From assembly GCA_027946365.1 (NCBI GenBank), contig JAPEUQ010000006.1, positions 682,001 to 746,000 on the forward strand: DNA of 64,000 nucleotides. Direction: 5' to 3'. The notes beneath the pieces were generated by a model. It did no database searches. It saw only the letters and a program-made list of their open reading frames with translations, and had not been told where the DNA came from. Positions 20,998-32,546 of this stretch are shown one piece after another. The first letter of the stretch is position 1. Every line of letters starts with the position of its first letter. The translations under genes and the position numbers were made by a program. The stretch is from Kalmusia sp. IMI 367209. Its lineage: Eukaryota; Ascomycota; Dothideomycetes; Pleosporales; Didymosphaeriaceae.

Positions 20998-21270
20998 TAG
21001 ACGACGATATGTCGGACATAACAGAAGCTAATGGGTTGAGAGGGCTAAGTGGAGAGTTTTTGGAACCTTTAGAGCAAGCGCCGGTCCGACGCCAAACTGC
21101 GGGGTCAAGCATCGGTTCTAAATCAAACTAAGGTCACAAAACTAGACCAAAATTTGGCCTAGGCAACACAGGACATTTAATGCAAATAATATGTTTAATG
21201 ATAGGTAATACACGATCACTACGATATAGAACTTGTATTGCCCCATCGAAAGCTGTATTCGATCCTACTC

Positions 21271-21314
21271 CGTGCACCATGCCGTGCACCATGCCGTGCA
21301 CCATGCCGTGCATT
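21271..21314. repeat. 12-bp tandem repeat downstream of the MFS stop
   Basis: The unit cgtgcaccatgc is repeated three times and then continues as a diverged partial copy (cgtgcatt). It ends immediately before the stop codon of the minus-strand MFS gene and would lie in that gene's 3' untranslated region. Confidence 0.85.
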
Positions 21315-21317
21315 ATC

Positions 21318-23065
21318 TTAAACATTGGACTCGCGCTGCAAGGTTTGGGCAGCCTTGCGCTGCTTGCGCCAATCTTCGGCGTATTTAACGCCAAAACCAT
21401 GTTCAAATACAGCCCTGATCTCTTCCAAGTTCATGTAACTCGCTTCAGGGAAACAGAAGAACACGAACACCCAGCCAAGCAGGCACAACGCAGCATAGAA
21501 GCCAAATGTCCCAGAAGGCGTGATACCCTTCATCATTGACAAGAACGTAGAAGAGACGACGATATTAGGACCCCAGTTGAACATGTTCATTAGCATAGTA
21601 CCCATGGCACGTACCTCCATTGGCAGGAATTCATTCGCCTGCCACGGGACACACCCCAGCCCAGCGGCATAGAAGGATACGAATAGGATCATACCGGTCA
21701 GGACGACGTATGCAGGCCAGCCGATTTTGTCGTCGGTCAGTTCTAGGGTCTTATGGTCGAGAGGAATCCATTTGAAGGCTATGGCCGCTAGCAGTAGACA
21801 GACAGGCATGCCCCACATAGTCCACAAGAGGAGTCTGCGACGGCCGACGCGATCGATCAGAAAGATGGAGAGCACAGTGAAGATCCAATTGACGCAGGCT
21901 ACAGTAGTCCCGACTGCTATTGGATTTGAGAACCCGACTATGTCAAACAGAGTAGACGAGTAGTACCTGTGTAAGAGCCGTTAGTACTGTTCGGTATGCG
22001 TTCAGTGAGCTGTCATGCTCCGCACTCACATGAGTGTGTTGAATCCGCAGAACTGCTGGAAAAACATGGTACCACACGCCACAATTAAAGCGCGGAGATT
22101 TGCCGGAACAAAAAACAATCTGTTGAGAGATTTCCCGATGGTCATTTCTTGCTCAAGAGCTTTCGCCTGAGATACGCCATGCTCTATGGACAAGAGCTTG
22201 CCGGCGACCTGCTCTTCACTAGCATTGGGATAGATCTGGCGGATGACGCGCGTGCACTGCTCCTGCTTGTTATGGTACATCAATTGTCGAGGTGACTCGG
22301 GGCACCAGAATAGGAACACCCCGAGCAAGATCGATGGTATGGCGCCGAGACCGACCATATATCGCCACCCGTGAGGCACACGTTGGAAAGCAGCGTCGAA
22401 AGCGTACGCGAGGACGGAACCGGTGCCGAGGAAGATCATGTCGACCGAGATCATACGGCCGCGGAATCGGGCAGGAGATATCTCAGCGATATACAATGGA
22501 ACAATCTGTGGACAATCAGTTGCCCGTGAACAAGCTGTAAGAGTGGTCAACATACCATGGAAGCTGAGCCAACCCCAAGGCCGATCAAGAAACGCCCAAC
22601 CGACATCTGAGCAATCGTATAGGCAGCCGCCTGAATGACTGCCCCAATTGTGAACAAGATGGAGGCGAACCATATGGCTGGCTTGCGGCCGAGCTTCTCT
22701 GCACAGACCCCGGCAACTGCTGCGCCGACGAAGGCGCCAGCAGCACAGAGAGTAGTTATGAGTTCTTTGTCAGTATCAGACAGTGGCTTGTTGTCGAGGT
22801 CAGATCCGATGACGACAAGAACACCACTGATGACTCCAGTGTCGTAGCCAAATAGCATACCACCGATAGCTGCAGCACCTGCACACATCCATACGAACGA
22901 ACCGGGAGTCGTATCCTCGATAGAGTCAAGGATGTGTGCGGTCTTGAAGGCATCTATATCGGCTGTAGCATCGATGGATGCTGCTCGTGCTACATCTTCG
23001 ACCATTTTGGGAGATGCGTGAACTGTGCCATGGTCTTTGATATGCGCGCTTTTCTCCGTATCCAT
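21318..23065 (-). CDS. MFS sugar/inositol transporter (ITR-like)
   Basis: Three exons, 23065-22556, 22505-22030 and 21966-21318, with introns of 50 and 63 nt; 544 aa. Sugar-porter signatures are present: GGMLFGYDTGVISGVL in TM1, the loop KLGRKPAIW, PLYIAEISPARFRGRM after TM6 start, CPESPRQL in the central loop, FFQQFCGFNTLMYYSSTLF in TM7, DRVGRRRLLLW, and PEASYMNLEEI as the C-terminal PET-like element. The order KPLSDTDKELIT before TM2 is typical of myo-inositol permeases of the ITR1 group. Proton-coupled uptake of a polyol or hexose at the plasma membrane is expected. The start at 23065 is chosen because the 56 residues upstream of it in the same frame are not family-like. The cytosolic N-terminus is about 55 residues long. 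Confidence 0.9.
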
Positions 23066-24493
23066 GTTGACGATCGGGGTTGAGCAATGAAACGAAAAAG
23101 CAACGTGAATGGGTCGAGAAAAGCTTTTCGAAGTGTCTGGCGAGATAGCAAAAAGTAGGAATTTGCAAAGCTTAAGTACGTGCCAATATCGTGGCATCCC
23201 CGGCCTGGTTCTAGGAGGGGAATTGTTCCCCACAAACAGGCCGCCCCAGAAAATGCTGGGGGTGCGGGGAACTAAAAACCACTTCCTGGTAAACTTTCTT
23301 CATTTTCCCTTGGAAATCGTAAGTCGGATCACCACGCGTGTGGATGGCTGTCGTAGCGTGATGCCGGGACCTGGGAACGGAGTTGCGGAGAAAAGTGCGC
23401 TAGCCGCTTTCGTCTCAAAGGCAGTCGTCTCCGTCTCCTCTTTTAGAGATGAGGAAATTGTTCCCGTGGATCTGCTTTCTTCCTCATCATCAAAGGTAGC
23501 TAGTTTCAACACCCATGGCGAGGCCACCTCTTGCTAGCATGTTGGCGGCTCAGAATTTGTCGCGTTCGGATCGTGCTAATACTATTAATTCTTCCGCGGG
23601 GGCTCCTAGGAGGGCTCTCTACGTTCCGGATGCCTGGCTAGTATCACACCTGCATTCACCATGCAGCGGTTCAAAGCCCTTTGATTCTACCGCGGCATGG
23701 CTATCAATGCACTCGACTTGGACCCTGACTGTCGTTTGGAAATCCCTCAACACTAGTCTAAGAGATCCCGATCGATAGAAACAGGTTACCGACGCCTATC
23801 GTCCAAATCTAAGATAGTGGCGCAATAATGGAATTATCTAACTCTCCCCACTAACCCTTGTCGCCGCCTCATACTTGGTAGAACCCACGCTATGTTTATG
23901 GGGAGCACTCCAGCCGTCTGTACTTGGAGAATATTCCAGCGTGACGACAAAGCTTCATTCTCCGGTATCAACTATGATCACAAGACTATGCCGCCTGTGC
24001 ACAAATGGTCGCTTACATAAACCACAGGTATCAATCCCGAGCCTACAGGAAAGGCGGCCTCAAAAGGGATCATTTGGAGGTTTCGTATGCTGGTCGTGGA
24101 GGTCACATGTGGACTGAGGATCACCACCTTAAGGACTCTGCTTCATCAAGACTTAATCACGGAGAGAGGACCTGAATAGCAGTGACGCTTGACCTCCAAG
24201 CTTCCTATTGCAGCAACCTGTCCAACAACCCTGGTTATGAATAAGATGGCACTGCAGTAAGATAGAAAACGTAGCAGCCACATATCGCCAAGAACCAGCC
24301 AGTTGAGTGTGAACCGTAGCTCGGACGATGTAGTGTCGAAACTTTCAAGATAAACATCGCGACATGGCAGCACTGCCCTCCACGTCTTAATCACACCCTC
24401 TTCACGTGTAAATTCCATATTTGCTTGAAGCTGTTGAGGACATACAGAACTGCCAATGAAAACCTTTTCACCAACGAAACCCCTGGATATGTA
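23066..24493. other. intergenic; possible extra 3' exon of the HET gene
   Basis: About 1.4 kb holding the promoter of the ITR-like gene. On the minus strand a frame at 24449-24146 could be joined to the HET gene by a 54-nt intron at 24503-24450 (gtacga...ggcag). It would replace the last few residues with about 100 residues ending in a hydrophobic helix. No clear branch point is visible, so it is not included in the gene model. Confidence 0.35.
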
Positions 24494-26341
24494 TTATTCG
24501 TACCTGAAAATGAGTCTATGGATCCCTTGCTGTTTCCTCCATTTCTTCCAAAATGGGGTCGTAAGTAACGTTGATGCGCGGGGTCCAACCGTATCTCTCA
24601 CACCGAAGGAAAAGACGGAGCCGTAGAATTCTGAGTTCCGCCCTGATTTCTGATCTGCGGCATGCGCCGTTAACATAAGCCCATCATCGTCTTTGAGTGC
24701 AAAGATAGCTGCGTCTGCAGGACACCTCGAGCCTCCGACACAGACGTTGACAGGGCCATCTTCGCTAGCATCGCTCTTCCATAAGAGGACGGAGAACTGG
24801 TCCTGGACCGTCTGCAGATGGCTTTGAAGTGACAACGCAGCTGACCTGACGATGTCCATCTCTTCAGCGGTTCTACCCTCGCACATCTCCTGCAGCAGGG
24901 CCTCGTCGATGAAGCTGAGAAACATGACGCATAGCCATCCCCTTCGTGCCCTAGACTTGACCGTCTCCAGCAGACCCAGGACTCGGGAAATATGACTGAA
25001 CATTGGCTCCTCTAGCAAGGGGTCAATGATCTCAAGTGAGAGCCTTCGAATCATATCAGGCACGCGACTGCAATATGCAATAGGTTCCGGGAAACTCAAA
25101 TCACGCGTGCGTCGCAGGTGTGAGAATGCTGCCTTGAATACATCACCAAGCGGGATCGCTTCAGTAACGCGGCCCATCAAGACGGCTTCGATAGCGATAG
25201 TCGCGACATCGATGACCGCATTGTAACCCATTAATATCCTCAATCTGTTTTCAGAACGAGTCGTCACGAATGGTGCCATCTCGCCATCCCGAAGCTTCAG
25301 ACTACTACTGCGGACGGCGGGTGGGACGGCATAGAGCCAGCTCATCCTACCTTGCCTTGTCAAGGTTTGCACAATCACATCCAACGCCTCATCAGCGCTG
25401 TGGCTGGCATCCGGCCTCACATTCTTGAGCTGGAGGATCCCGCATAGCGCATAGTACTTATCTGAGGGAACCGTAGCGATGAGGCCCGAGGCCATCTGCA
25501 GGACGTTCGCGTCGCAGAGCTCATTCGCACGGCCACCTTCATAGTTCTGGCGTAGGAACCACAGATTGCGGCACCACGAGGCGAAATCATCCAGCCATCG
25601 CTCCTGTGGATGACGGCGGAAGAGAACCGCGGCGACAACACCCGCATCTGCAAGTGCAATGCAATCGCCTGCGTCATCCCACGAGATGATGTAGTTCGTG
25701 CTCAACAAGATCTCTTGCAAGATCCAGGCGCGCCTTCGCCACGTTAAATGACATAGTACTCGCAGAGCCTCAAGAGCATTTTTCTCGTCTTCCGCATCGA
25801 TGTCGGCTGGAAGCGTGGTGCATGACTGAGAGAGGATGCATTCGTGCGGGACCATTTGCGCCACGTCGCTGAGCCTCGGCGGACCTTTGAACGGGCATTG
25901 CATCCTCATCTGGATCTTCAACAGTGGACCTAGATCAAGCCCGGGAGATCGCAGGAGAAGAACGGTACAACGAGCTTCGTAGTATATCTCGTCCATACGC
26001 GGGATCCAGTACACCTTGTCCTCGCTGGACTCCTGGTCGATGCACATGCAATCTATCCAACAGCGAGACGCTCGCCCCGTCACACGTCTGACCTTCTCAG
26101 AAGCGGCATCACCAAGAAGGCTATTTAGTCGTGTCCTGAGCGCCGTCCAGTCTGGAAGTTTGTCGTCGGCATGCTCTCGCCATTCGCTCCATACATATGA
26201 GACTGCTACATGAGTGTGGAAGCCACTAGTCAAGAAGCCATGGCGGTCAAGCTGGCGATGGAAATTCGATGTCCTAGGATCGATCAAGGAGAATGCTGAT
26301 CGATTTGGTGATAGGAGAGACTTTGGTGGGATGCTAGCCAT
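24494..26341 (-). CDS. HET-domain (heterokaryon incompatibility) protein
   Basis: This single frame gives 615 aa from the ATG at 26341; the frame stays open upstream to an ATG at 26590. The HET domain is recognisable from AVSYVWSEW (block 1), WIDCMCIDQ (block 2), MDEIYYEARCTVLLL and RRRAWILQEILLS (block 3), the order found in incompatibility proteins whose domain triggers regulated cell death or growth arrest after non-self contact. The rest is helical and specific to the large HET families of filamentous ascomycetes; no NACHT, ankyrin or WD40 part is present. The 83 residues upstream of 26341 are AT-rich in DNA and overlap a TATA-like stretch near 26482, so the downstream Met is preferred. 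A short extra 3' exon is possible. Confidence 0.8.
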   Translation of the reverse strand: MASIPPKSLLSPNRSAFSLIDPRTSNFHRQLDRHGFLTSGFHTHVAVSYVWSEWREHADDKLPDWTALRTRLNSLLGDAASEKVRRVTGRASRCWIDCMCIDQESSEDKVYWIPRMDEIYYEARCTVLLLRSPGLDLGPLLKIQMRMQCPFKGPPRLSDVAQMVPHECILSQSCTTLPADIDAEDEKNALEALRVLCHLTWRRRAWILQEILLSTNYIISWDDAGDCIALADAGVVAAVLFRRHPQERWLDDFASWCRNLWFLRQNYEGGRANELCDANVLQMASGLIATVPSDKYYALCGILQLKNVRPDASHSADEALDVIVQTLTRQGRMSWLYAVPPAVRSSSLKLRDGEMAPFVTTRSENRLRILMGYNAVIDVATIAIEAVLMGRVTEAIPLGDVFKAAFSHLRRTRDLSFPEPIAYCSRVPDMIRRLSLEIIDPLLEEPMFSHISRVLGLLETVKSRARRGWLCVMFLSFIDEALLQEMCEGRTAEEMDIVRSAALSLQSHLQTVQDQFSVLLWKSDASEDGPVNVCVGGSRCPADAAIFALKDDDGLMLTAHAADQKSGRNSEFYGSVFSFGVRDTVGPRASTLLTTPFWKKWRKQQGIHRLIFRYE

Positions 26342-26480
26342 CGGCCTAGAAATGACTCGGGAAGAGATGACTGCTTGCTGGGGATAGATCGAGGTTATGG
26401 GCTTTAGTAATACGCAGGTTTCCTCAAAACCATCAACTGGCAAAGGAAGCAAACATGAACTAGTCACACAATAATCAACC

Positions 26481-26488
26481 ATATATAA
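26481..26488 (-). promoter_or_regulatory. TATA-like element of the HET gene
   Basis: The minus strand reads ttatatat about 140 bases upstream of the ATG at 26341, in an otherwise AT-rich leader. It supports 26341 rather than 26590 as the start but could be chance in AT-rich DNA. Confidence 0.3.
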
Positions 26489-26902
26489 CGGGGACGAAGT
26501 GAAAATAATCATATAATTATTTTGATTATATAATGAATGCTCAAAAGAATTATTTTCCGATAAAGACATTAGCTCTAAGTAGGTCGACATAGAGAACCTG
26601 TTATAATTTGAGTAGGGAACGCGATAGTGGTTGACGCGCGTTATTATTCGAAGCCAGATCTAAATTGGAGATAGGGAGAGACTGGAGAATGCGACATCGT
26701 GCGAAGCTTGAGAAAGGGATTGAGATGCATGCTCATCGTTCGCCAAGTGACTCGCTATTTTGACATCACATATGCATTCAAACGAACCATTCAAGTTGGA
26801 GTAAGTCCTTACATGTCATATAGGCGGTTGTTCACCTGCAACATAAATATGATTGGCGAAACGTGAGTTACCCATGGTGTTCTCTCGATTATTCTTCTCC
26901 CC
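26489..26902. other. intergenic
   Basis: About 410 bases between the HET leader and the 3' end of the Rpp40 gene, both on the minus strand. No element was recognised. Confidence 0.4.
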
Positions 26903-28171
26903 TCATCCCTCACATTCCCAAACCAACGTCTCTCTCCCCGCCCACTGCATGACTGTCCAGCCTTTAGCCCCTCCAAAACCCGCCGCCGAAAACGCCAGCC
27001 ACCTTTCCTCCTCACCGCCCTGTGTCCCGCTACCATCCTCCCTACCCTTTTCCACCCTCAGCCCTGCCTTCCGCACAAGCAGAAACAACTCCTTCACAAA
27101 CACTGGCGGAATGAAGCCCCTCCACCTAACTCTAACCATATCCCTCGCCCCCAACTTAGCCACTCCATCAAATGTAGGAACCTCATATCTTGACAGGAAG
27201 CTATCTACCGAGTCGGACGCCTCCACACGCGGCGAAGCTAGCGCTAGCATAGCAAGGTATTCGTGAAGGGCGAGTGCGTCTTCCGCGTCGTAAAGCGCCG
27301 TAACATCACCGACGGTGAGTTTAGGAACTCTCATATTCGGAAATCTCGTTACGCTGGGGGCGATGCCGTGGATAGAAGGGTGGTGTGTAGAAATCGGTTC
27401 CGTACCCGCTCGCAGCGACTCGCGCGACGAGGGATTGAGATTGTAGAACAGCCAAGTAATGCTTTTATCGAGGACGTTCTTAGCTGCCCATTCGAGGCGC
27501 GAGAACGCCTTTTTGCCGTGCGGCATGCTCGGAACGCGGAGGTCGAATTCGACGACTGAATCTCGTGAGCATGTGTGTTCCCAGAGACCGTGTGCGAAGA
27601 AGCGTACCAAATCTGTTCTTCTGGTGCTTCTTTCCTCCATCCTCGATCGGTTTCCCTTGTAGTCCGCACTTCTCGTACGTCGGCCGGTCGAGCTCGAGCC
27701 GTAAAACGCCGTCGTACAGTGAGAAAACGTTGTCGACGAGTGGGCGGCCTTCCGAGAGCATCATGATGTTTCCTGAACATCTGTTAGCATTATTTTCACT
27801 CCACATAGCCCTCACATACCTACCTTTCTTAATATACTCGGCGAAGAAGTCGCCCTGCAGCACCTCCCCCAGTTTCATGAAAACCCGCGCATACACGCTC
27901 TCATCCTGGCTCTCCAACCGTCCCCGCACAAGCTCATATATTTCCTCTGGTAGTATCAAGTCCACCTAAAAACTCATCAGCCTCTCCTCTCATAGCCCTA
28001 TCGCTGATATGTAGTCCTGGCGCGTACCGTGTGCGAAAAAGGTTGCGCATTGAATGTTGAGAAGGGCTTTTTCTTGGTCGATACATTCTGCGGATCTATG
28101 TAGGCGGGTAGCACACTGTGCGAGAAGTAGACTTTGGTATCGGGGCCGTCGTCGCGGTGGATGTCGAGCAT
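26903..28171 (-). CDS. RPP40: ribonuclease P/MRP protein subunit p40 (Rpp40 family)
   Basis: Four exons, 28171-28028, 27965-27824, 27772-27608 and 27555-26903, with introns of 62, 51 and 52 nt, give 367 aa, close to the roughly 360 aa of the family. The start region (YFSHSVLPAYIDPQN, then KKKPF and FSHTVDLILPEEIYEL) and the central block FDLRVPSMPHGKKAF with KSITWLFYNLNP are the features used to recognise Rpp40. The subunit belongs to the nuclear RNase P/MRP ribonucleoprotein that processes tRNA and rRNA precursors. The third intron was chosen because the frame switches there and its attcag acceptor joins KNRF directly to VVEFDL. It is in the same orientation as the sirtuin upstream, with about 620 bp between them. 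Confidence 0.82.
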
Positions 28172-28792
28172 GGCGTGTTGGCGTCGTGGTGGTGGTGGGA
28201 GCACACAGGCACGCGTGCTGGTGCACGCGTTGTGGAGCGGGGCGGCGGAAACTTGTAGTGGAGCCTTCTATGGATAAGCTTTCAGCCCTAAATCGCTAGC
28301 TTGGTAGTGGGGAAGTGCCGCCGCTTTCCTGGTATGGATATTCGCGGATGTGTAAGAATTACATTTGTACGCGCCTCACACTGTAAGCAGTGCATTCATG
28401 CTATCACAGGTACCTCGCAGTCGCGATCTCAGTCATAGTGTCTATACGTAATTGGAAATACTTTCGCGCCAGGAGATACTGGTCCATGAGTAAACATGGA
28501 AATGGTATCAAACCGCAGCACTCCAGCGTATCGAACCCTTGATCTATGCAATAATCCATCACTCCATTACCGTCATGCACATCGACTGCATCAAAATCTG
28601 ACCTTGCGCTCCAAATAAACGCCTTCTCTGGTATGCCAAATCAAACCAAACCAACGCCAACCACAATCCCTAACCAAATATCCAACATGAAGCCGGCCGG
28701 TACAGACATTGAAATACACCTTCAAAATGCCCTCAGAACGCCATGGTATCTTTGTTGATCTCATCAAACGGGATACTCACTCCAGGCTAAAA
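28172..28792. other. intergenic, promoter of Rpp40
   Basis: About 620 bases between the sirtuin stop and the Rpp40 start. No specific element was recognised. Confidence 0.4.
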
Positions 28793-30332
28793 CTATGCAC
28801 ATTGTTTGACTGTGTATGTATGATCGGTCTCATCGACCGGAGAAACTTGTACCCGCTGGTCTTCGGGTATCATAACGTGTTTGAGATCCCAACCCGCCCG
28901 GCGAGCAAGCTCCGCGACCACGACGTCGCAATCGCCGAGGAGGTTAATATCGAAGCTGATGTGGTAAATAGGCTGATTGAAAGTTAGCCAAAACATGTTA
29001 TTGGTGGGAAAACAGTACGTACGTCTCGTGAAATGTATATCTGAGGAACATCACGCGGCACAAAGTTGGGAATCTCGGACACCGGAAGAACCTTCATGCT
29101 GGTACCAATCACAATTACTAGGTCGACTTTGTCCCTATCTTGCCCTTTCAGACGCGAGTAGAACTTGTTGGGGAGCGGTTCGCCAAAGAAGGTAATGTCC
29201 GGCTTCATGATGCCCGGATCTGGAATGTCGTACGCGCCGTCGGAGTCAGAGTCAGAATCGCCTGGCGCACGCCGTTTCTTGTAGCCGTTCGAGCTTCGCT
29301 TTCGCTTCATGCCAGGCTTTCGGGCGGCAATGTTTTGCATGCAATGTTCGCATTGAGCGGGCTGCCGGGCGCGTACGGAGTCGAATATGTTTTCGCCAGG
29401 GACTCTGTATCCACACTTTCTACAAGTGGCTGTCGCCCACGATCCATGGCACTGGATGAGCTTCTCGGGGCGAATACCGGCTTGAGCCTCGAGATTGTCG
29501 ATGTTCTGCGAGTAGTTCGTGAGCAGCTTATCCTTGTCTTGCAATAGTCGGATGAACTCGTGTGTGGGCGACCACTTCTTCAGATCTGGTACAATCCTGC
29601 CCGCGAGCTTGTAGAAGACGGTCGGATCCGCGTCGAAGTTGTCAATATTAAAGACCTCTTCTGGCTCGTCGTAGCCCATCTCACATAACTCGGAGTAGAA
29701 GCCAGTATTCTTGGAGCGAAAGTCGGGGATGCCGAGGCTCGTCGAGATGCCTGCTCCTGTAATGACTATGATATTCTTGCGCTCCCGTAACAATTTGGCC
29801 GCATCGTCAATTGTCTTGTACTGACTCAACCTCGTTCGCTTGTTCAGCTCTCGACTGATTGCTATGCCCAACAGCCTGTAAAACGCCTCGTCGGGCTCGC
29901 CTTCCATGAAATGTGGCGGTAGTGGGGCGTTGAATGCCGAAAGCATCTTGCGTGCCGTGTAACGCTCGGCGGTAATGTGCTCTAGGATGAACCTGTCCGC
30001 ACCGACGCGATGCAACCGGTGGCGGATCTGGCGTATCTCTTCTGGGGTGCAGTGGTGCTTTGCTGCTCACAGGTCAATCAAAGGCCACGCAGGCTACGAG
30101 ACAGCGACTCACGGTCGAACGAGAAGTCATACTCCTCCGCCTGGTCCAGGATATCATTCTCCCACGCATCGACATCACTATCGTCGTCGTCGTCTTTATC
30201 CTGGGCAGACGTGCCATTTGGTGCTGGCTTCGCGTACGCGCTTCCAGCGGGGCCGCCCGCCGCGTCCGCTGGGGAAGTGGGCGCTGGAGCGGCCTCCTGC
30301 ACCATGACGGACCCGGCTTGCGCGTGAGCCAT
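28793..30332 (-). CDS. Sir2-family NAD-dependent deacetylase (nuclear class I sirtuin, Hst1/Sir2-like)
   Basis: Exons 30332-30113, 30062-29023 and 28972-28793 (introns 50 and 50 nt) encode 479 aa. The catalytic core has [15 protein letters not shown] for NAD binding, [15 protein letters not shown], and the catalytic His in QCHGSW. Four zinc Cys are in CRKCG and CEHC, with an insert after them rich in basic and Asp/Ser residues ([22 protein letters not shown]) that looks like a nuclear localisation signal beside an acidic patch. Then come [12 protein letters not shown] and [19 protein letters not shown]. The N-terminal extension holds an acidic run ([16 protein letters not shown]), as in Hst1/Sir2 proteins. 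It should deacetylate histones in silenced chromatin. The start is uncertain: in-frame ATGs also lie upstream, up to 30419. Confidence 0.9.
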
Positions 30333-30844
30333 GTCGTCCCTCGTGGTGCCCCTCGCTCGCGATCGGGCAGAAGTCTGGTGTGCTGCGATCATAAGATGCG
30401 GATTGCGAAAGTGTGGCATTTAAAGGTGCGCTAGCCCCGTTTCGGTAAGGCTCTGGCGCATCGCTTTCACCTGCCCTCCTCCCGGTTCGGCCATAGCTGC
30501 GTCTTCCTCCGGTGGCTGCGGCACTCATGCGTGGTGACTTGTCGGCGCCAATCTGACCAGATCGCCCATGCCAGATCGCTGCTCGACATGCAACACATGC
30601 TTATGCACGCGCACCACGCCACTACGAAAAAGAAATGCACCCGAGCCAGCTACTGCGCTATATAGCCCTTCGGCATCCCGAACATGGTTTCTCGGCAGCG
30701 CTCACACCGCTTCACCGGTTTGCTTCTCTATACATTGTTCTCGACTCTCTCTTACTTTAAATTTTTCTCTTCCCCGGCCTTCCCTTCTAACATTGCTCTG
30801 TTGCGATACCTCCCGGTACTTCTCGGTAATAATCGATAGATTGC
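30333..30844. promoter_or_regulatory. divergent promoter region between sirtuin and F-box gene
   Basis: About 510 bases separate the starts of two divergently transcribed genes, so the stretch must drive both. Pyrimidine-rich tracts near 30735-30800 precede the F-box ATG. No TATA box was recognised. Confidence 0.5.
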
Positions 30845-31822
30845 ATGGCCCCTCCAAAGCCGAAAGGTAAAAAGACGACGCTCAACAATACTTCTCCAGA
30901 TAACAAAGACATTTTGGCACACGGAATACAAGAATTACGAGGACGAAGTCCCGCTATCGACAATCAAAAAACAAATATTCTTCCAATACTTTGGTCTCCG
31001 GATAATCACGTTACTGATCCCCCCTCAATATCCTTCTCCCGCCTAGAATCACTACCGGTAGAAGTGTCCAACCATATCTTCTCCTACCTCGTCCGGCCTA
31101 GGTCGCGGCTGCCCGGGCTATCGGAACGGGAGAGCTCCTACGACAGTGGTGGGCAAAGAAGTGTCAAAGACAGGGAGGACCTTCAGGCGCCACCAGACGC
31201 GGACCGGTTCGCTGCCGATCTGTTTTCCTGGCCTCAAATCCGTCATCCCTTCAATTCCCTAGCTGCAACCTCGCGGCACTGTCGCGACCTAGTAGAGAGC
31301 TACTGCTACCATCTCGTGAAGACCTGCAACCGGTTTAACTTGCCATTCGCTGAGGCGGAACGTCACGGCGCCCACTCTGTCTACCCCAACCTCAGTGGAA
31401 TAGTCTACCGCCGACTATGGCTACAAACCGCGCCACGAGACTGTGTCTTCTGCGGTGTCATAATGAGCTACTACCCGCATAGGGGCTACAGACTCATGCT
31501 CAGCTGTGAAGGCTGTTTCTTGGCACAGGCATTAACATTCGAAGAGGTGCGGCATCAGTACCACATCATGAACCCGGCCATCCTGGCCGCACACAATGTG
31601 CGTGGCGCAGGGCACAAATGGGACTGGGTCCTACGCGTCGATGTAGAAACCCTAGCCCTAAAACTCTATGGCACGCGAGCTTTCCACGACACGACGTCGC
31701 TAGGCCTATATACGCCTTGCAAGATATGTAAGCTCGCTGGCACCAATCTCAGCCCGTCTGCATGGTCGCGACCTAGGCTCATGCCTTCACATGTTACGAA
31801 GGCGCGTACACGATTCAAATAG
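30845..31822 (+). CDS. F-box protein with C-terminal CxxC pairs
   Basis: An intronless frame of 325 aa. Residues about 65-85 (SRLESLPVEVSNHIFSYL) match the F-box start, the Skp1-binding helix of SCF ubiquitin-ligase substrate receptors. The basic N-terminus (PPKPKGKK) precedes a disordered linker. The rest is all-alpha and contains three Cys pairs, CVFC, CEGC and CKIC, plus further His, suggesting a metal-stabilised substrate-binding domain as in many lineage-expanded fungal F-box proteins. The substrate is unknown. Confidence 0.78.
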   Translation: MAPPKPKGKKTTLNNTSPDNKDILAHGIQELRGRSPAIDNQKTNILPILWSPDNHVTDPPSISFSRLESLPVEVSNHIFSYLVRPRSRLPGLSERESSYDSGGQRSVKDREDLQAPPDADRFAADLFSWPQIRHPFNSLAATSRHCRDLVESYCYHLVKTCNRFNLPFAEAERHGAHSVYPNLSGIVYRRLWLQTAPRDCVFCGVIMSYYPHRGYRLMLSCEGCFLAQALTFEEVRHQYHIMNPAILAAHNVRGAGHKWDWVLRVDVETLALKLYGTRAFHDTTSLGLYTPCKICKLAGTNLSPSAWSRPRLMPSHVTKARTRFK

Positions 31823-32168
31823 TGCTCGCCGGGACCAGCACTGGAGACCCTTCCGCTATTGTTTGACTTCGGTCTGTTTCCTACTTTGTTTCCTACTAGT
31901 CACCAAACAGAACGTCCAGCAATGAGAATGCAAGAATTCACGAAATGATGAATGGTTTTTAGAAGGGTGTGTCCTAAGTACTGCATTACTGAACAATATT
32001 AATCGAACCAAACAATGGCGCCCTCGTACCTTCGTGTGCTTCATAAGTAGTACAGCCTGACCTGATACAACTCTCGAATACCTAGAAGAGCATCGAATGC
32101 CTAGCCCACACCAACTCACCGCTCCAACCCATCTTCCCTGCCCATATCTTCTTCCCACATCAACACCT
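31823..32168. other. intergenic
   Basis: About 350 bases between the convergent F-box gene and a small minus-strand gene. It should hold both 3' ends; nothing else was recognised. Confidence 0.4.
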
Positions 32169-32546
32169 TCACCTCACCCACTTAACCCCCCACACAACAG
32201 CCCACCAAACGACCCACACCATCAAGCCAGGCAACCCAACACTTTGCGCCGCCGCCCCCGTCGCCACAGCCCCCGTCGTCGCAAGCCCAACACCAGACGT
32301 CACATCGACCGACGAGCTCCCCATCCTCGACGTCACCGTACTAGAACACAGCGGATCGTCCTGAAAAAGACATCGTCTCGAGTTGGACTCGCTCGCCCAT
32401 CCCCACAGGCCAGTCGCCGACGTCTCACTCGCGGCCGTGCTGTCCGGCGCAGAAGTAGTCGCTGGCGAGGGGCGTAAGGGAGCCGAGAAGGTCGTTGTTG
32501 AATGTGTGCTTATTGGGGTCGCGTCTGCGAGGGTGGGGATATTCAT
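32169..32546 (-). CDS. small Ser/Thr-rich protein with C-terminal hydrophobic tail (copy A)
   Basis: An open frame of 125 aa. The N-terminal three quarters is Ser, Thr, Ala and Pro-rich, and the C-terminus is hydrophobic and Trp-rich (GLPGLMVWVVWWAVVWG), long enough for one membrane helix. No N-terminal signal peptide is visible, so it could be tail-anchored or have an unseen upstream exon. No known family was recognised. The frame at 33135-33437 has the same plan and shares the blocks MN, APLRP, SAP-x2-TA, a Gly/Ala/Thr-rich stretch and MVWV-x-WW-x-V-x-W. That relation is the main evidence that both are real genes. Confidence 0.55.
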   Translation of the reverse strand: MNIPTLADATPISTHSTTTFSAPLRPSPATTSAPDSTAASETSATGLWGWASESNSRRCLFQDDPLCSSTVTSRMGSSSVDVTSGVGLATTGAVATGAAAQSVGLPGLMVWVVWWAVVWGVKWVR

